Source of the DNA: Lachnospiraceae bacterium UBA7179
Lineage (GTDB): Bacteria > Bacillota > Clostridia > Lachnospirales > Lachnospiraceae
Assembly (NCBI GenBank): GCA_002491195.1
Contig: DKVL01000107.1
Location: 1-64,000, forward strand
DNA: 64,000 nt
Direction: 5' to 3'
Below, one piece after another: positions 1-8,128 of the stretch. Positions within the stretch are counted from its first letter, which is position 1. Each line of letters begins with the position of its first letter. Both the position numbers and the translations under genes were made by a program. A model generated the notes under the pieces. It was not told the origin of the DNA. It saw only the letters and a program-made list of their open reading frames with translations, and did no database searches.

Positions 1-36
1 ACCCTTTTGTCGCTTCAATCATATAATACTCCTGTC

Positions 37-203
37 CTTAGGAACTGTAGGAAAATAAGTGATGCAACTTGCGCAGGATATTTCTTCGAGGATGTATGTC
101 AAAAAACGTAGACGTAGCGGGCTACGGCGAGGCTTTTTGACATGCATAATCGGAGAAATAGACAAGTCAAGATGCGTCAGTTATTTTTCTACAGTTCCTT
201 ACC
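37..203. repeat. Palindromic intergenic repeat, family A (full copy)
   Basis: The outer arms GGAACTGTAGGAAAATAA (from 41) and TTATTTTTCTACAGTTCC (181-198) are near-perfect inverted repeats. Pairing continues inward: TATTTCTTCGA at about 79 with its partner near 155, TATGTCAAAAA with TTTTTGACATGCA, and CGTAGC with GCTACG at the tip. The whole 165 bp can fold into one long hairpin. The short reading frames across it are shadows of the repeat. Related fragments lie near 23793-23870 and 36170-36193. No transposase is encoded, so a MITE-like or other non-autonomous palindromic element is the best description. The remaining bases up to the terminator near 449 are AT-rich and show nothing I can assign. 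Confidence 0.7.
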
Positions 204-448
204 TTTCACCGAGCAGGAGAATGACCTTCTTCCTGCTTTCGCAGCATCCCTTCTCTGCATGGGGCTATGCATAAAATATCGTATCACGCATTATTGTCAG
301 TGTCAACATAATTCTCTCTTTCAATTTGCTACATTATTTTAATTGTGTCAAATCAAATTACTTATTCTATATATATAATCAAATGCTTACTTTTCGCTAT
401 GATACGATTTTCTTCCATGCCAATGAAAAGTTTGCTCTACGCCGCTAC

Positions 449-502
449 AAAAAAAGAATGCTGATACCTTTATTGGCATAGCGCCAAAAATATCAGCATT
501 CC
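449..502 (-). terminator. Rho-independent terminator after the nrtR-like gene
   Basis: Read on the minus strand, the arms GAATGCTGATA and TATCAGCATTC enclose a loop of about 24 nt and are followed by a run of seven T. It lies about 65 bases downstream of the Nudix/regulator stop codon and is well placed to end that transcript. Confidence 0.75.
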
Positions 503-566
503 GCATTACATATCAATGTGATTCATTCCGTTTTTTGCGTCATTCGAACAATACCTGTATCATACC

Positions 567-1505
567 TTACTGATAAAACCGGTCAAGATTCCTGACAAAC
601 GCCTTGGGTGGTCTGTGTCCCCCATTTTGCGCCACCATGTCTGTCTCAGTCACATACTCTGCAATCTTTCGGCGGAAATTGGGTTTGATCAGCTCCTGCC
701 CTGATATCAGCTCCACTGCTTCCTGCAGGTCCGTCAGAGTAAAATACTCCGGCATGAAATCAAAGGCTATGCGAATATCACTCCCGAGCATCCGCCGAAG
801 CCGGTTAAAGATACTGGTGATAATCTTGGCATGGTCAAACGCAATTCCCTGCGAATCCATGATATCGTATGTGACAATCTCATGATAGTCGCGGTATTCG
901 ATGTGTTCCCTGATCACCGCCCAAAGCCTGACCGCCTCGTTTGCATCCGATGCATCGCTGTCCTGAAGCAGCAGCTCATAGTCATTCTCACAGGTGACAA
1001 CATTGTCCTGCTCCTGCTTCTTATCAGCTGTTTTCCGCACGGTGATATCAAACCATTTCGCCTCGCCGGCATCACCGCTTGCCTCGAGATGCCCGTTTGC
1101 AAGATCATTCTCATTGAGCACTGCAAGAAAGGATTGCGAGATGATCCAGCCTCTGGGATCACGCCCGCTGTCACTAAAGACATCACACAGTTCGAGATAG
1201 GCCTTGTCCGTCCCAGTCTCCTCCTTTAACTCGCGCCTTGCGGCCTCCTGTATGTTTTCTCCCTTCTTCATAAATCCGCCCGGAAGCGCCCACTCCCCCT
1301 GAAATGGTTGTTCCGCGCGCCTGATCAACAGCAGCCGGAGCGTCTTGGTGGGAAGTTTGCGGTAATCTGTGCCCTCCACAATCTTACTTCCAATGGAAAA
1401 CACCGCAATATCCGCCGCAATGGACGGCCGGTCATACTGGTTAATATCATATGTTTCCAAAAAATCGTTCTTTTTTATCGTCTGATCTTTTTTTGTCTGA
1501 CTCAT
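567..1505 (-). CDS. nrtR: NrtR-like Nudix-domain transcriptional regulator of NAD metabolism
   Basis: This 312-residue protein has an N-terminal Nudix domain and a C-terminal region of about 110 residues that fits the winged-helix DNA-binding domain of NrtR (Nudix-related transcriptional regulator). NrtR proteins use the Nudix fold to sense ADP-ribose or related NAD breakdown products. The Nudix box at residues 77-99 is complete (G-x5-E-x7-REL-x-EE-x-G), so catalysis of ADP-ribose or another nucleoside diphosphate is possible, whereas many NrtR proteins are degenerate there. The start is ATG at 1505 behind GAGGGG with 5 nt spacing. It sits 1.7 kb downstream of an NAD synthesis cluster and is the only plausible local regulator for the palindromes at 8671-8753 and 14786-14863. 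The alternative is a plain Nudix ADP-ribose pyrophosphatase with an unrelated C-terminal extension. Confidence 0.75.
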   Translation of the reverse strand: MSQTKKDQTIKKNDFLETYDINQYDRPSIAADIAVFSIGSKIVEGTDYRKLPTKTLRLLLIRRAEQPFQGEWALPGGFMKKGENIQEAARRELKEETGTDKAYLELCDVFSDSGRDPRGWIISQSFLAVLNENDLANGHLEASGDAGEAKWFDITVRKTADKKQEQDNVVTCENDYELLLQDSDASDANEAVRLWAVIREHIEYRDYHEIVTYDIMDSQGIAFDHAKIITSIFNRLRRMLGSDIRIAFDFMPEYFTLTDLQEAVELISGQELIKPNFRRKIAEYVTETDMVAQNGGHRPPKAFVRNLDRFYQ

Positions 1506-1573
1506 TTTATCCCCTCAATACTACTCTGCTTTGCCATAAAAAACGGATATCTCCATCCATTAAAAGATTTTCA

Positions 1574-2113
1574 TCAAAATGCTGTACCTGCCTGCCTTAA
1601 TGACTCATTGATCAAACTTTGGATAAGCAAAATCATTGTTTCAGAATTAAGCACCAAATCCATCAATTCTTCCAGCTTTTTCATAGATGCTATGGTAAAT
1701 ATATCGTTTTTCTTGCCACTATATTCAATTGCCAAATCTTCATTCATAACAATCGTTACAGGATAAGAAATCGTACTATACTTTACAAACATCATTCTAT
1801 ATTTATAGTGTTCCAAGCCTTTCACTGTAAGAAAAACTTCGAATTTATTTTGTTCTGTATTCTGTTCCCCTAAATCTTGTTGGATATCTACAGTTATCGT
1901 TTCAGAAGATGTCTGTATTGCCTCCAAAGCAGCAGTAATTCCAGTCTTCTTTGTATACGAATAAATCGGGCCATCATACCTTGCTATGTTCCCAACCACA
2001 TGTCCTTTTGTTGCCTGTTCAATCTGCCCTAACGAATTTTTTATAACAACATCTGGTGTGTAACGGTCTACCAATTCAAAAGAAAATTTCTCCTCATTCA
2101 TAATAATCTCCAT
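1574..2113 (-). CDS. Hypothetical protein, 179 aa
   Basis: I do not recognise a family. The protein is soluble, with no signal peptide or membrane segment, mixed alpha/beta in appearance, and has a helical C-terminus rich in Leu, Ile and Glu. The start is uncertain: ATG at 2113 has a weak site, whereas ATG at 2101 follows GGAG with 6 nt spacing and may be the true start. It begins 11 bases after the stop of the endonuclease/exonuclease/phosphatase-family gene and ends 68 bases before the nrtR-like gene, all in the same direction, so the three may share a transcript. Nothing in the sequence indicates a function. Confidence 0.6.
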   Translation of the reverse strand: MEIIMNEEKFSFELVDRYTPDVVIKNSLGQIEQATKGHVVGNIARYDGPIYSYTKKTGITAALEAIQTSSETITVDIQQDLGEQNTEQNKFEVFLTVKGLEHYKYRMMFVKYSTISYPVTIVMNEDLAIEYSGKKNDIFTIASMKKLEELMDLVLNSETMILLIQSLINESLRQAGTAF

Positions 2114-2124
2114 TCCGCCGCCTT

Positions 2125-2958
2125 TCAGTTGGCAGCATAAACAACCTTCCCTCCATCGTATCTTTCAGTATCTTCTATTTCACACATGATCGGAAAGTGA
2201 TCGCTTATTTTTTTATTGGGATGCTGACTCCCATCCATTAAATCTGAATAACTGCAAGAAGTTACTATACTTAGGCTTTCCTTCTTAAATAAAGGCAGAA
2301 TATCCTTACTCACGATCACCTGATCCAACATATACCACATTGGTAAATATAATTTTGATTGATTCAGATAATATGTCCCTGGCGGATACAAAAAATCTCC
2401 CATGAGATTCCACATCGGATTATAGAATTTTCTATAATCTGTTTTATACACTCTTCTTGTAGGTTTATCCATGATATCTAATACTGGTAATCCATGAAAA
2501 CCATTTGCATTAAGACATCCCTTATCATATGGCATCTCATTAAAATCACCTATAATTATTGTACGTTGTGAATTGATACTTTGTTCCGTTTGTTTAATAT
2601 CATACATAATCTCCTGGATTTTTTCAAACCTCTCTTCACTTCTGTCACCATGCCTGTCTGACATTAAATGCACGCAGCATAAAATATACTTATCCTTAAT
2701 GATCTGAATGGAATGATATGTATTTTGACAGCCTGGTTCTATGCTGGCATAATTACTCCATACAACAATTCTACCACACCCTTCTGTACAACATGGGAAA
2801 AATCTCTGATGATTTCTTTCAAGCAGCACTTTCAATTCATTTGCATCAGCAAAATACTCTGCCATAACAAACACATCTATATCATAATCTTGAATCAAAT
2901 TGACAATATATTCATTGATTTTAGTGTTTCTATGGGTGTTCCAAAACATTATCCTCAT
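2125..2958 (-). CDS. Endonuclease/exonuclease/phosphatase family protein
   Basis: This 277-residue protein shows the core motifs of the EEP (DNase I-like) fold: an N-terminal FWNTHRN with the metal-site Asn, MAEY near residue 33, IIGDFNEMP in the middle, and SDHFPIM near the C-terminus with the catalytic Asp-His. These metal-dependent enzymes cut phosphodiester bonds in nucleic acids, phospholipids or inositol phosphates, and the substrate cannot be told from sequence. There is no signal peptide, so it is probably cytoplasmic. It is followed closely by the hypothetical gene at 1574-2113. The start MRIMFW is the usual form in this family, although ATG four codons in also has a nearby GAGG. Confidence 0.75.
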   Translation of the reverse strand: MRIMFWNTHRNTKINEYIVNLIQDYDIDVFVMAEYFADANELKVLLERNHQRFFPCCTEGCGRIVVWSNYASIEPGCQNTYHSIQIIKDKYILCCVHLMSDRHGDRSEERFEKIQEIMYDIKQTEQSINSQRTIIIGDFNEMPYDKGCLNANGFHGLPVLDIMDKPTRRVYKTDYRKFYNPMWNLMGDFLYPPGTYYLNQSKLYLPMWYMLDQVIVSKDILPLFKKESLSIVTSCSYSDLMDGSQHPNKKISDHFPIMCEIEDTERYDGGKVVYAAN

Positions 2959-3119
2959 TTTCTACTATTCCATCCTCATTTGCACAGTAATTTTACCAGG
3001 TTATTAAGGTCAAAAACACACCCACTCCGTTTTCTTTTATTTTAATCATAATAGATTTGTTTCCTATTCATTTTATCACACATCCAGCGGATTTTCTACC
3101 AGAACATAAAAAGCCACTC

Positions 3120-3197
3120 AGTAACAGGTAAAATCCATGCACAACGAGCAGGCTCATCGCGCAAATGGATTTTTACCTGCAACCAGTATGTGTTACT
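3120..3197. repeat. Palindromic intergenic repeat, family B (short copy)
   Basis: The arms CAGGTAAAATCCAT and ATGGATTTTTACCTG face each other across about 26 nt, with outer AGTAAC and GTTACT. The element covers the last codon and stop of the NAD synthase gene and may act as a 3' transcript stem-loop. Related copies lie at 7990-8122 and about 34294-34464. Confidence 0.65.
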
Positions 3198-5145
3198 CCA
3201 CAAACTCCTCCGGCTCAATCTCCGCAGGCAGTCTTAAGTCCCCGCGCGGGCTCACGGACACGGAACCAACCTTGACACCGTCCGGCATACAGTTCCGCTT
3301 AAACTGCTGCCTGAAGAACCTGCTGTAAAATACTTTCTGCCACTTTGAGATTTCCTCATCGCTGAACTTGTATTCATCGCTTCTGCGGACTGCCTCCTGG
3401 CACAGCGCAAAAACCTCCGCCGGCGACATTCCATACCGCAGTGTATAATACAGGAAAAAGTCATGCAGGATATAAGATCCTACTGTCTCCTCTGTCTTCT
3501 GTGCAATCGTTCCGTCCGCATTCGGCGGAAGCAGCTCCGGACTTACCGGTGTGTCAATAATGTCCTCGATCACCTTTTTCATTCCGGCAAATCCGTTCTC
3601 ATCCATAAAATGACCAACCTCGTCCACCAACGTTCGAACTAACGTTTTTGGAATACTCGTGTTGACAGCGTACATACTCATATGGTCCCCATTGTAAGTG
3701 CACCACCCGAGGGCAAGCTCTGACAGATCACCTGTACCGACGACAAAGCCGCCCTCCTTGTTCGCCACGTCCATCAAGATCTGCGTGCGCTCCCTCGCCT
3801 GACAGTTTTCATATGTGACATCGTGAACATTCTCGTCCTGCCCGATGTCTTTGAAATGCTGTCTCACCGAGTCGGCAATGCTGATCTCTCTGATTGTGCA
3901 GCCGAGGTATTGCATCAATGCAATCGAATTGTTCCTGGTGCGGTCTGTCGTGCCAAAGCCAGGCATGGTAATCCCTGTCACAGTATCTGCAGGAAGTCCC
4001 AGGTTTTTAACGGCCTGCGCGGACACCAGCAGCGCAAGTGTTGAGTCCAGCCCTCCTGACACACCGACTACGACGCATTTGCTCCTGGTCGCTTCAATGC
4101 GCCTTGCAAGCGCAGTGACCTGCATCTGGAAAATATCGAGACACCGCTCCCTGGCGTTTTTAGACGGTACAAACGGCGTGATGGACAGCTTTGCAAGCAA
4201 TTCTTTCTTTTCCATCAAGGGCTTTCTGCATACTAATTTTTCATAAGAACGCCTTGCAGCGATATTTTTGCACTCCGCATAAGTCTTGTTCGCGATTCTG
4301 TCATGCCTGATCTTGGTGAGATTAAAATCCTTCACAAGCACTGTATTGCTAAAGGGTTTTCCCTCTCCGAGCAGCTTGCCGTTTTCATACATCAACGTGT
4401 GTCCGCTGAACACAAGATCCGAGGTTGACTCATACTGTCCTGCGGACACATATACATAGCCGCAGATACAGCCTGACGATGCGGCGCCCAGCATATTTTT
4501 CCGGTACTGCGCCTTGCCGATCACCTCATTCGAAGCAGAAATATTGACAATGATCTCTGCCCCGTTCAGCGCAAGGAGCCGCCCTGGCGAAATGGGCGCC
4601 CATGCGTCCTCGCAGATCTCGATGCCAACGCAGACCTTTTTTTCTGTGCCGATTTCTATGATGACATTATTGCCAAAGGTCGTCTGCAGCGTCTCCATTC
4701 CGCAGGCAATCTCTATCGCCTCCGCATCCTTCTCACCGGCGCTGAACCACCTTTTTTCATAAAACTCCGCATAGTTTGGGAGATAGGTCTTTGGCACAAC
4801 TGCGACCAGCCTGCCATTTTGCAGGAATGCAGCACAATTAAACAGCTCTCCCTCTATTTCCAGCGGAAGACCAACCACGAGCGCCGCCCCGTTCCCACCA
4901 TATTTTTTCGTATACATCGTCAGGTCATACAGCCCCTTGCGCGCCATGTCCAGCAGATTTCTGTTACTAAACAGATCGGCACAGGTATATCCGGTCAGGG
5001 AAAGCTCCGGCGTCACGATCAGATCGGCCTGCTCTGCCAGACGATCATACGCCTCGATCATCTCCCGACGGTTCTTTGCAACATTTCCGATATGGACACG
5101 CGGCGTTACCGCTGCAGCCCGAAATAAATTCAATGTGTTCTCCAT
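3193..5145 (-). CDS. nadE: Glutamine-dependent NAD+ synthase
   Basis: This two-domain enzyme of 650 residues makes NAD+ from nicotinate adenine dinucleotide, ATP and glutamine. The N-terminal nitrilase-type glutaminase has the Glu (PELSLTGYTCADLF), Lys (PKTYLPNY) and Cys (GIEICEDAWAP) triad. The C-terminal synthetase has the PP-loop VSGGLDSTLAL that activates the substrate with ATP. Length matches the glutamine-using class. It starts 9 bases after the preceding small gene and is the last gene of the apparent NAD operon. A family B palindrome covers its 3' end. Its presence means the cluster can complete the amidated (nicotinate) route as well as nicotinamide recycling. Confidence 0.95.
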   Translation of the reverse strand: MENTLNLFRAAAVTPRVHIGNVAKNRREMIEAYDRLAEQADLIVTPELSLTGYTCADLFSNRNLLDMARKGLYDLTMYTKKYGGNGAALVVGLPLEIEGELFNCAAFLQNGRLVAVVPKTYLPNYAEFYEKRWFSAGEKDAEAIEIACGMETLQTTFGNNVIIEIGTEKKVCVGIEICEDAWAPISPGRLLALNGAEIIVNISASNEVIGKAQYRKNMLGAASSGCICGYVYVSAGQYESTSDLVFSGHTLMYENGKLLGEGKPFSNTVLVKDFNLTKIRHDRIANKTYAECKNIAARRSYEKLVCRKPLMEKKELLAKLSITPFVPSKNARERCLDIFQMQVTALARRIEATRSKCVVVGVSGGLDSTLALLVSAQAVKNLGLPADTVTGITMPGFGTTDRTRNNSIALMQYLGCTIREISIADSVRQHFKDIGQDENVHDVTYENCQARERTQILMDVANKEGGFVVGTGDLSELALGWCTYNGDHMSMYAVNTSIPKTLVRTLVDEVGHFMDENGFAGMKKVIEDIIDTPVSPELLPPNADGTIAQKTEETVGSYILHDFFLYYTLRYGMSPAEVFALCQEAVRRSDEYKFSDEEISKWQKVFYSRFFRQQFKRNCMPDGVKVGSVSVSPRGDLRLPAEIEPEEFVE

Positions 5146-5154
5146 TTTAACAAT

Positions 5155-5517
5155 TCATTCCTTTTCCTTTTTTGACAGTTCCTGAAACTCACGAATCACC
5201 TGTATATATCCTATAATGTGTTGGTTAAAAATGTCAAGCTCTTGTGCAGGAATCCATAACTCCTGATGATATTCACCGCCGACCACATGAATCTCAAACT
5301 GACTGGCATACGCGTCATCAATCTCAAACTTTGTCACATAACCTCTGTGATCATCATTATATTTGACATTCCACTGCGATGCGATCTCTGTCGCATATTT
5401 TTCATTTAATACAGGATAAAAGATCGGCTGCTCTGGCAGTCTCGGAGGATACTTCGTAAAGCCGCTGTCCCTGATCAATTCTAACTCTTTGGTTCCCACA
5501 GGTCTGTATAAAATCAT
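5155..5517 (-). CDS. Small conserved protein of the NAD operon (crystallin J1-like name in databases)
   Basis: This 120-residue protein begins MILYRPVGTKELELI and carries a run of conserved-looking residues (YPPRLPEQPIFYPVLN, then EIASQWN). From memory, short proteins with this opening are often annotated as ADP-ribosylation/crystallin J1, but I see no motif that proves ADP-ribose chemistry. The start at 5517 is preferred over an upstream ATG because GGAGG lies 5 nt before it, and the preceding gene stops one base upstream, which suggests translational coupling. Its fixed place between the Nampt-like gene and NAD synthase implies a role in NAD or ADP-ribose handling. That is inference from context. 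Confidence 0.6.
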   Translation of the reverse strand: MILYRPVGTKELELIRDSGFTKYPPRLPEQPIFYPVLNEKYATEIASQWNVKYNDDHRGYVTKFEIDDAYASQFEIHVVGGEYHQELWIPAQELDIFNQHIIGYIQVIREFQELSKKEKE

Positions 5518-5518
5518 C

Positions 5519-6997
5519 TCATCCTCCAAAATTTCCGTTGTTAAGCCGCTCTCTGATCTCAGCAAGCGATTGTTCTCTCTCTAGTTTTCCATCCCGAAAT
5601 ACGACTTCCAGCAAATTCTCTTTTCCGGCAAGGTCCTCGTTCGTATAACCGTCCTGATAGGTCAGATCTCCGCTCTCATCGCGGTACACGCGGCACATAC
5701 CCTTCTGGCTTTTCTTGAATCCGCCGTCTTTGGGATCTTTGAAAATAGGGATCGGTCTGCCGTCCACCTCACAGTAGGTCGTCTTGATGCAGGAGCTGAA
5801 CGTATCTCTTGTAAACGGTTTTAACATGTCTTCCTCTTCGATACACTGCATACTGAAACTTCCCACGCCCAGCGCAACATTGCTGCATGCAAAACCGTTC
5901 TCGATCAAAATCTGATAGATCGCCTCGCATCTCTGTATCGTAATACTGTCTCCATAGATTGCCTTTACATGTGGATCAAGCACTTTATATCCCTTAGCAT
6001 TTACGGTTCCGCCAAAAATATCCCACAGTTTGAACACCGTTTTTGTCACGACCTCCACACAGTCGCCACTGTCTCCGCGCATCAACATGCAGCCGTTGTG
6101 CGCCATGATCTCCTCTTTCAGCTGTGGGAGCACATTGTCAATGACGCTCCAGTAATCGTAGGAGTCAAGCACTGCGGAAAAACTCGTGTCAGGATAGATC
6201 TCTGTGAGAAGTCTGCGCAGCAGCGTGATCTCTTCTCCGTCGACGGCGTAATTGCTGCACATGACCGAATGCTCTGTGCTGACAGCACCGAAAGCAACGG
6301 GCTCTTTGGTACAGTCACAGCAATACATCTGCTCCAGAAACGGTATCACTGGAACGGTCGCCGTATTCAAAAAGGAAAGACACCAGCCTGCACTGGATTT
6401 CACGGCTGACTGTAAGCACTCCTGGCCGCGAAAGGAAAAATCTCCCAAAGCCTTTGCCCTTGACACCGTATCCTCGACCGAAATATCATAATATTTGTTG
6501 ACAATTTCCCTGTATGTCGCTCCGACCGTGGCACTGATCATCGGGTGCCACAATTCCGCGCTGATCAGAGATTCCAAAGCCTGCGGGAGCCACGCAAAGT
6601 CAGGGTGTGTATTACTGATCTCAAACATCGGCACATGCATTGGAACTCTCGTTCCCTCCGGAAGCGCCTTGATTTCAATCGGAAGATAGCCTAAGTTATA
6701 TAGTTTTTCAATCTTTTTCGTGTCGTAGGCCTTTTTGCCAAGTGCGGCTCCTAACACCCTGTCGTACTCGCCAACCACCTCGTCAAGTTCTCTGTCAAAA
6801 AACTCGTCCTTGAAATATTCCATTAAGTACGTCTTGATAAATGCCTGCAGTCCAAACATAACTACATGATCCCACATATTTACCCTGCTCATGCGCGGTG
6901 TAAAATACGATACAGAACGCTCTATCTTCTCAGGCAGCATGTCAGAGTGCACTGCTTTGTAAAAATCAATTAAAAGCATTGGGTTCGTCCTTTTCAT
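5519..6997 (-). CDS. Nicotinamide phosphoribosyltransferase-like protein (Nampt or Namat)
   Basis: This 492-residue protein matches the nicotinamide/nicotinate phosphoribosyltransferase fold of the Nampt type. It has NPMLLIDFYKAVHSDMLP at the N-terminus, FRGQECLQSAV near residue 190, STEHSVMCSNY, LDSYDYWSVI, LMRGDSGD, and GVGSFSMQ, which line the substrate pocket. Nampt joins nicotinamide to PRPP to give NMN. A close relative, Namat, joins nicotinamide to ADP-ribose pyrophosphate to give NAD+ directly. Sequence alone does not separate the two here. The start at 6997 follows GGAGG by 7 nt. It lies 125 bases downstream of a divergent PRPP-synthetase-like gene, the gene order expected for either pathway. 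Confidence 0.85.
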   Translation of the reverse strand: MKRTNPMLLIDFYKAVHSDMLPEKIERSVSYFTPRMSRVNMWDHVVMFGLQAFIKTYLMEYFKDEFFDRELDEVVGEYDRVLGAALGKKAYDTKKIEKLYNLGYLPIEIKALPEGTRVPMHVPMFEISNTHPDFAWLPQALESLISAELWHPMISATVGATYREIVNKYYDISVEDTVSRAKALGDFSFRGQECLQSAVKSSAGWCLSFLNTATVPVIPFLEQMYCCDCTKEPVAFGAVSTEHSVMCSNYAVDGEEITLLRRLLTEIYPDTSFSAVLDSYDYWSVIDNVLPQLKEEIMAHNGCMLMRGDSGDCVEVVTKTVFKLWDIFGGTVNAKGYKVLDPHVKAIYGDSITIQRCEAIYQILIENGFACSNVALGVGSFSMQCIEEEDMLKPFTRDTFSSCIKTTYCEVDGRPIPIFKDPKDGGFKKSQKGMCRVYRDESGDLTYQDGYTNEDLAGKENLLEVVFRDGKLEREQSLAEIRERLNNGNFGG

Positions 6998-7122
6998 TAC
7001 GATTCCTCCATTCCAATTTCCATACAATCACTATTACAATTATCTTTTTATAATTATCCCGGCCCCCCAAAAAACTTAGTACTTCTTCGAACAACACCCT
7101 TTAACGTTTCTGTAACACGTTT

Positions 7123-7959
7123 CTACAATTCGAATACCTTAAACCTTGTATTTTCCCGCTCCTGAAAAATACTGTCTGTCGTGTAGATCCGTTTGATCTT
7201 GCTGCACGCACAGAGTTTTCCTCTGAGCGCATTCTCTTCGCAATGGCTCACAAAAAGGTAGATCTTGGCCGCGCCAAGCGCTGCCAGTGCCTCCGCGGAA
7301 TGAATAAAGGTTCCTCCATAAGAACAGATATCATCCACGATCAGCACATCATTTCCCGCAATCAGCTCTGTTTCACCCGCAACGGAAAGCTCTTTGATCT
7401 CCCCGGTGCTCCAGTCACGGTTCTTGATGCCGAAGCAGTACGGAAGTGTGATCATACCACTGTAGCGTTTTTGGGCGCCCTCGTCAGGATAGAACATCAA
7501 CGGCTTCTTCCCGTTTTCCTGTTCAATCTCATCGATCACTTTCTCGATATAGCTCTGTGGCGTATCCTGCCTCACCCTGTCAATCAATGCCAGACTCACA
7601 TTGGAATGTGCGTCGAGCACTCTTACCTCTGTAAAGTTCAGACTGTTGATCAACTCCGCAAAATATTTGAGCGTAAACACATCCTCTGGATTTTTCACTC
7701 TGTCCTGTCTCGCGTTTGGAATATAGGGCATCTTTAAGATCAGATTGTGATATCCTGCAGCCTGAATATGCCTGGTGAGAAAGTAAAGGACCAGAAGCTC
7801 CTCGTTATTTTCATAGTTCCATTTGATTTCAATTGGCGCATTTTTATCATTGGTCGTTCTGTATTCCGCGCTGAACACATCTGTTATCGCTTCTTTCAAT
7901 AAAAGTGTTTTGTCCGGAAAATGATTGATACTGACTTCTTTGTCGTTTATTCTTATCAT
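7123..7959 (-). CDS. Divergent ribose-phosphate pyrophosphokinase-like protein (Prs or Adps)
   Basis: This protein has 278 residues from the ATG at 7959, which sits 5 nt after GGAGG. Housekeeping PRPP synthetases are about 315 residues and more conserved. It keeps the pyrophosphokinase/phosphoribosyltransferase landmarks: PYIPNARQDRV as a flexible-loop region, FYPDEGAQKRY, and the PRPP-binding loop VDDICSYGGTFIHSA. Standard Prs makes PRPP from ribose-5-phosphate and ATP. The divergent Adps enzymes of phage NARP1 systems put pyrophosphate on ADP-ribose instead. Its pairing with a Nampt-like gene and two nicotinamidase-type genes suggests a dedicated NAD salvage role rather than general nucleotide synthesis. 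Substrate choice is unresolved. Confidence 0.8.
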   Translation of the reverse strand: MIRINDKEVSINHFPDKTLLLKEAITDVFSAEYRTTNDKNAPIEIKWNYENNEELLVLYFLTRHIQAAGYHNLILKMPYIPNARQDRVKNPEDVFTLKYFAELINSLNFTEVRVLDAHSNVSLALIDRVRQDTPQSYIEKVIDEIEQENGKKPLMFYPDEGAQKRYSGMITLPYCFGIKNRDWSTGEIKELSVAGETELIAGNDVLIVDDICSYGGTFIHSAEALAALGAAKIYLFVSHCEENALRGKLCACSKIKRIYTTDSIFQERENTRFKVFEL

Positions 7960-7989
7960 ATTGACCTCCGCATATCCACAAGCCTGCAT

Positions 7990-8122
7990 GTTACTGTTCA
8001 CTCCGTTCCAGTAACATGCAAAAATCCATGCAAAATTTGCTTCGCAAATGGATTTTTGCCTGCAGCCACTACCTTTTCGTACGGACTTAGCAGTACATGC
8101 TAAGTCCTATGTGAACAGTAAC
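7990..8122. repeat. Palindromic intergenic repeat, family B (long copy)
   Basis: The outer arms GTTACTGTTCA and GTGAACAGTAAC enclose two inner hairpins: GCAAAAATCCATG with its complement around a TTGCTTCGCAA tip, and GGACTTAGCAGTACATGCTA/AGTCC. It fills the 169-base gap between the nicotinamidase-type gene and the PRPP-synthetase-like gene, so it is probably transcribed within the operon and may tune distal expression. Confidence 0.7.
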
Positions 8123-8128
8123 GCCTGC

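Noticed and set aside
59..342. Two overlapping short frames at the left edge
   Set aside because: They lie in the family A palindrome and have no start signals.
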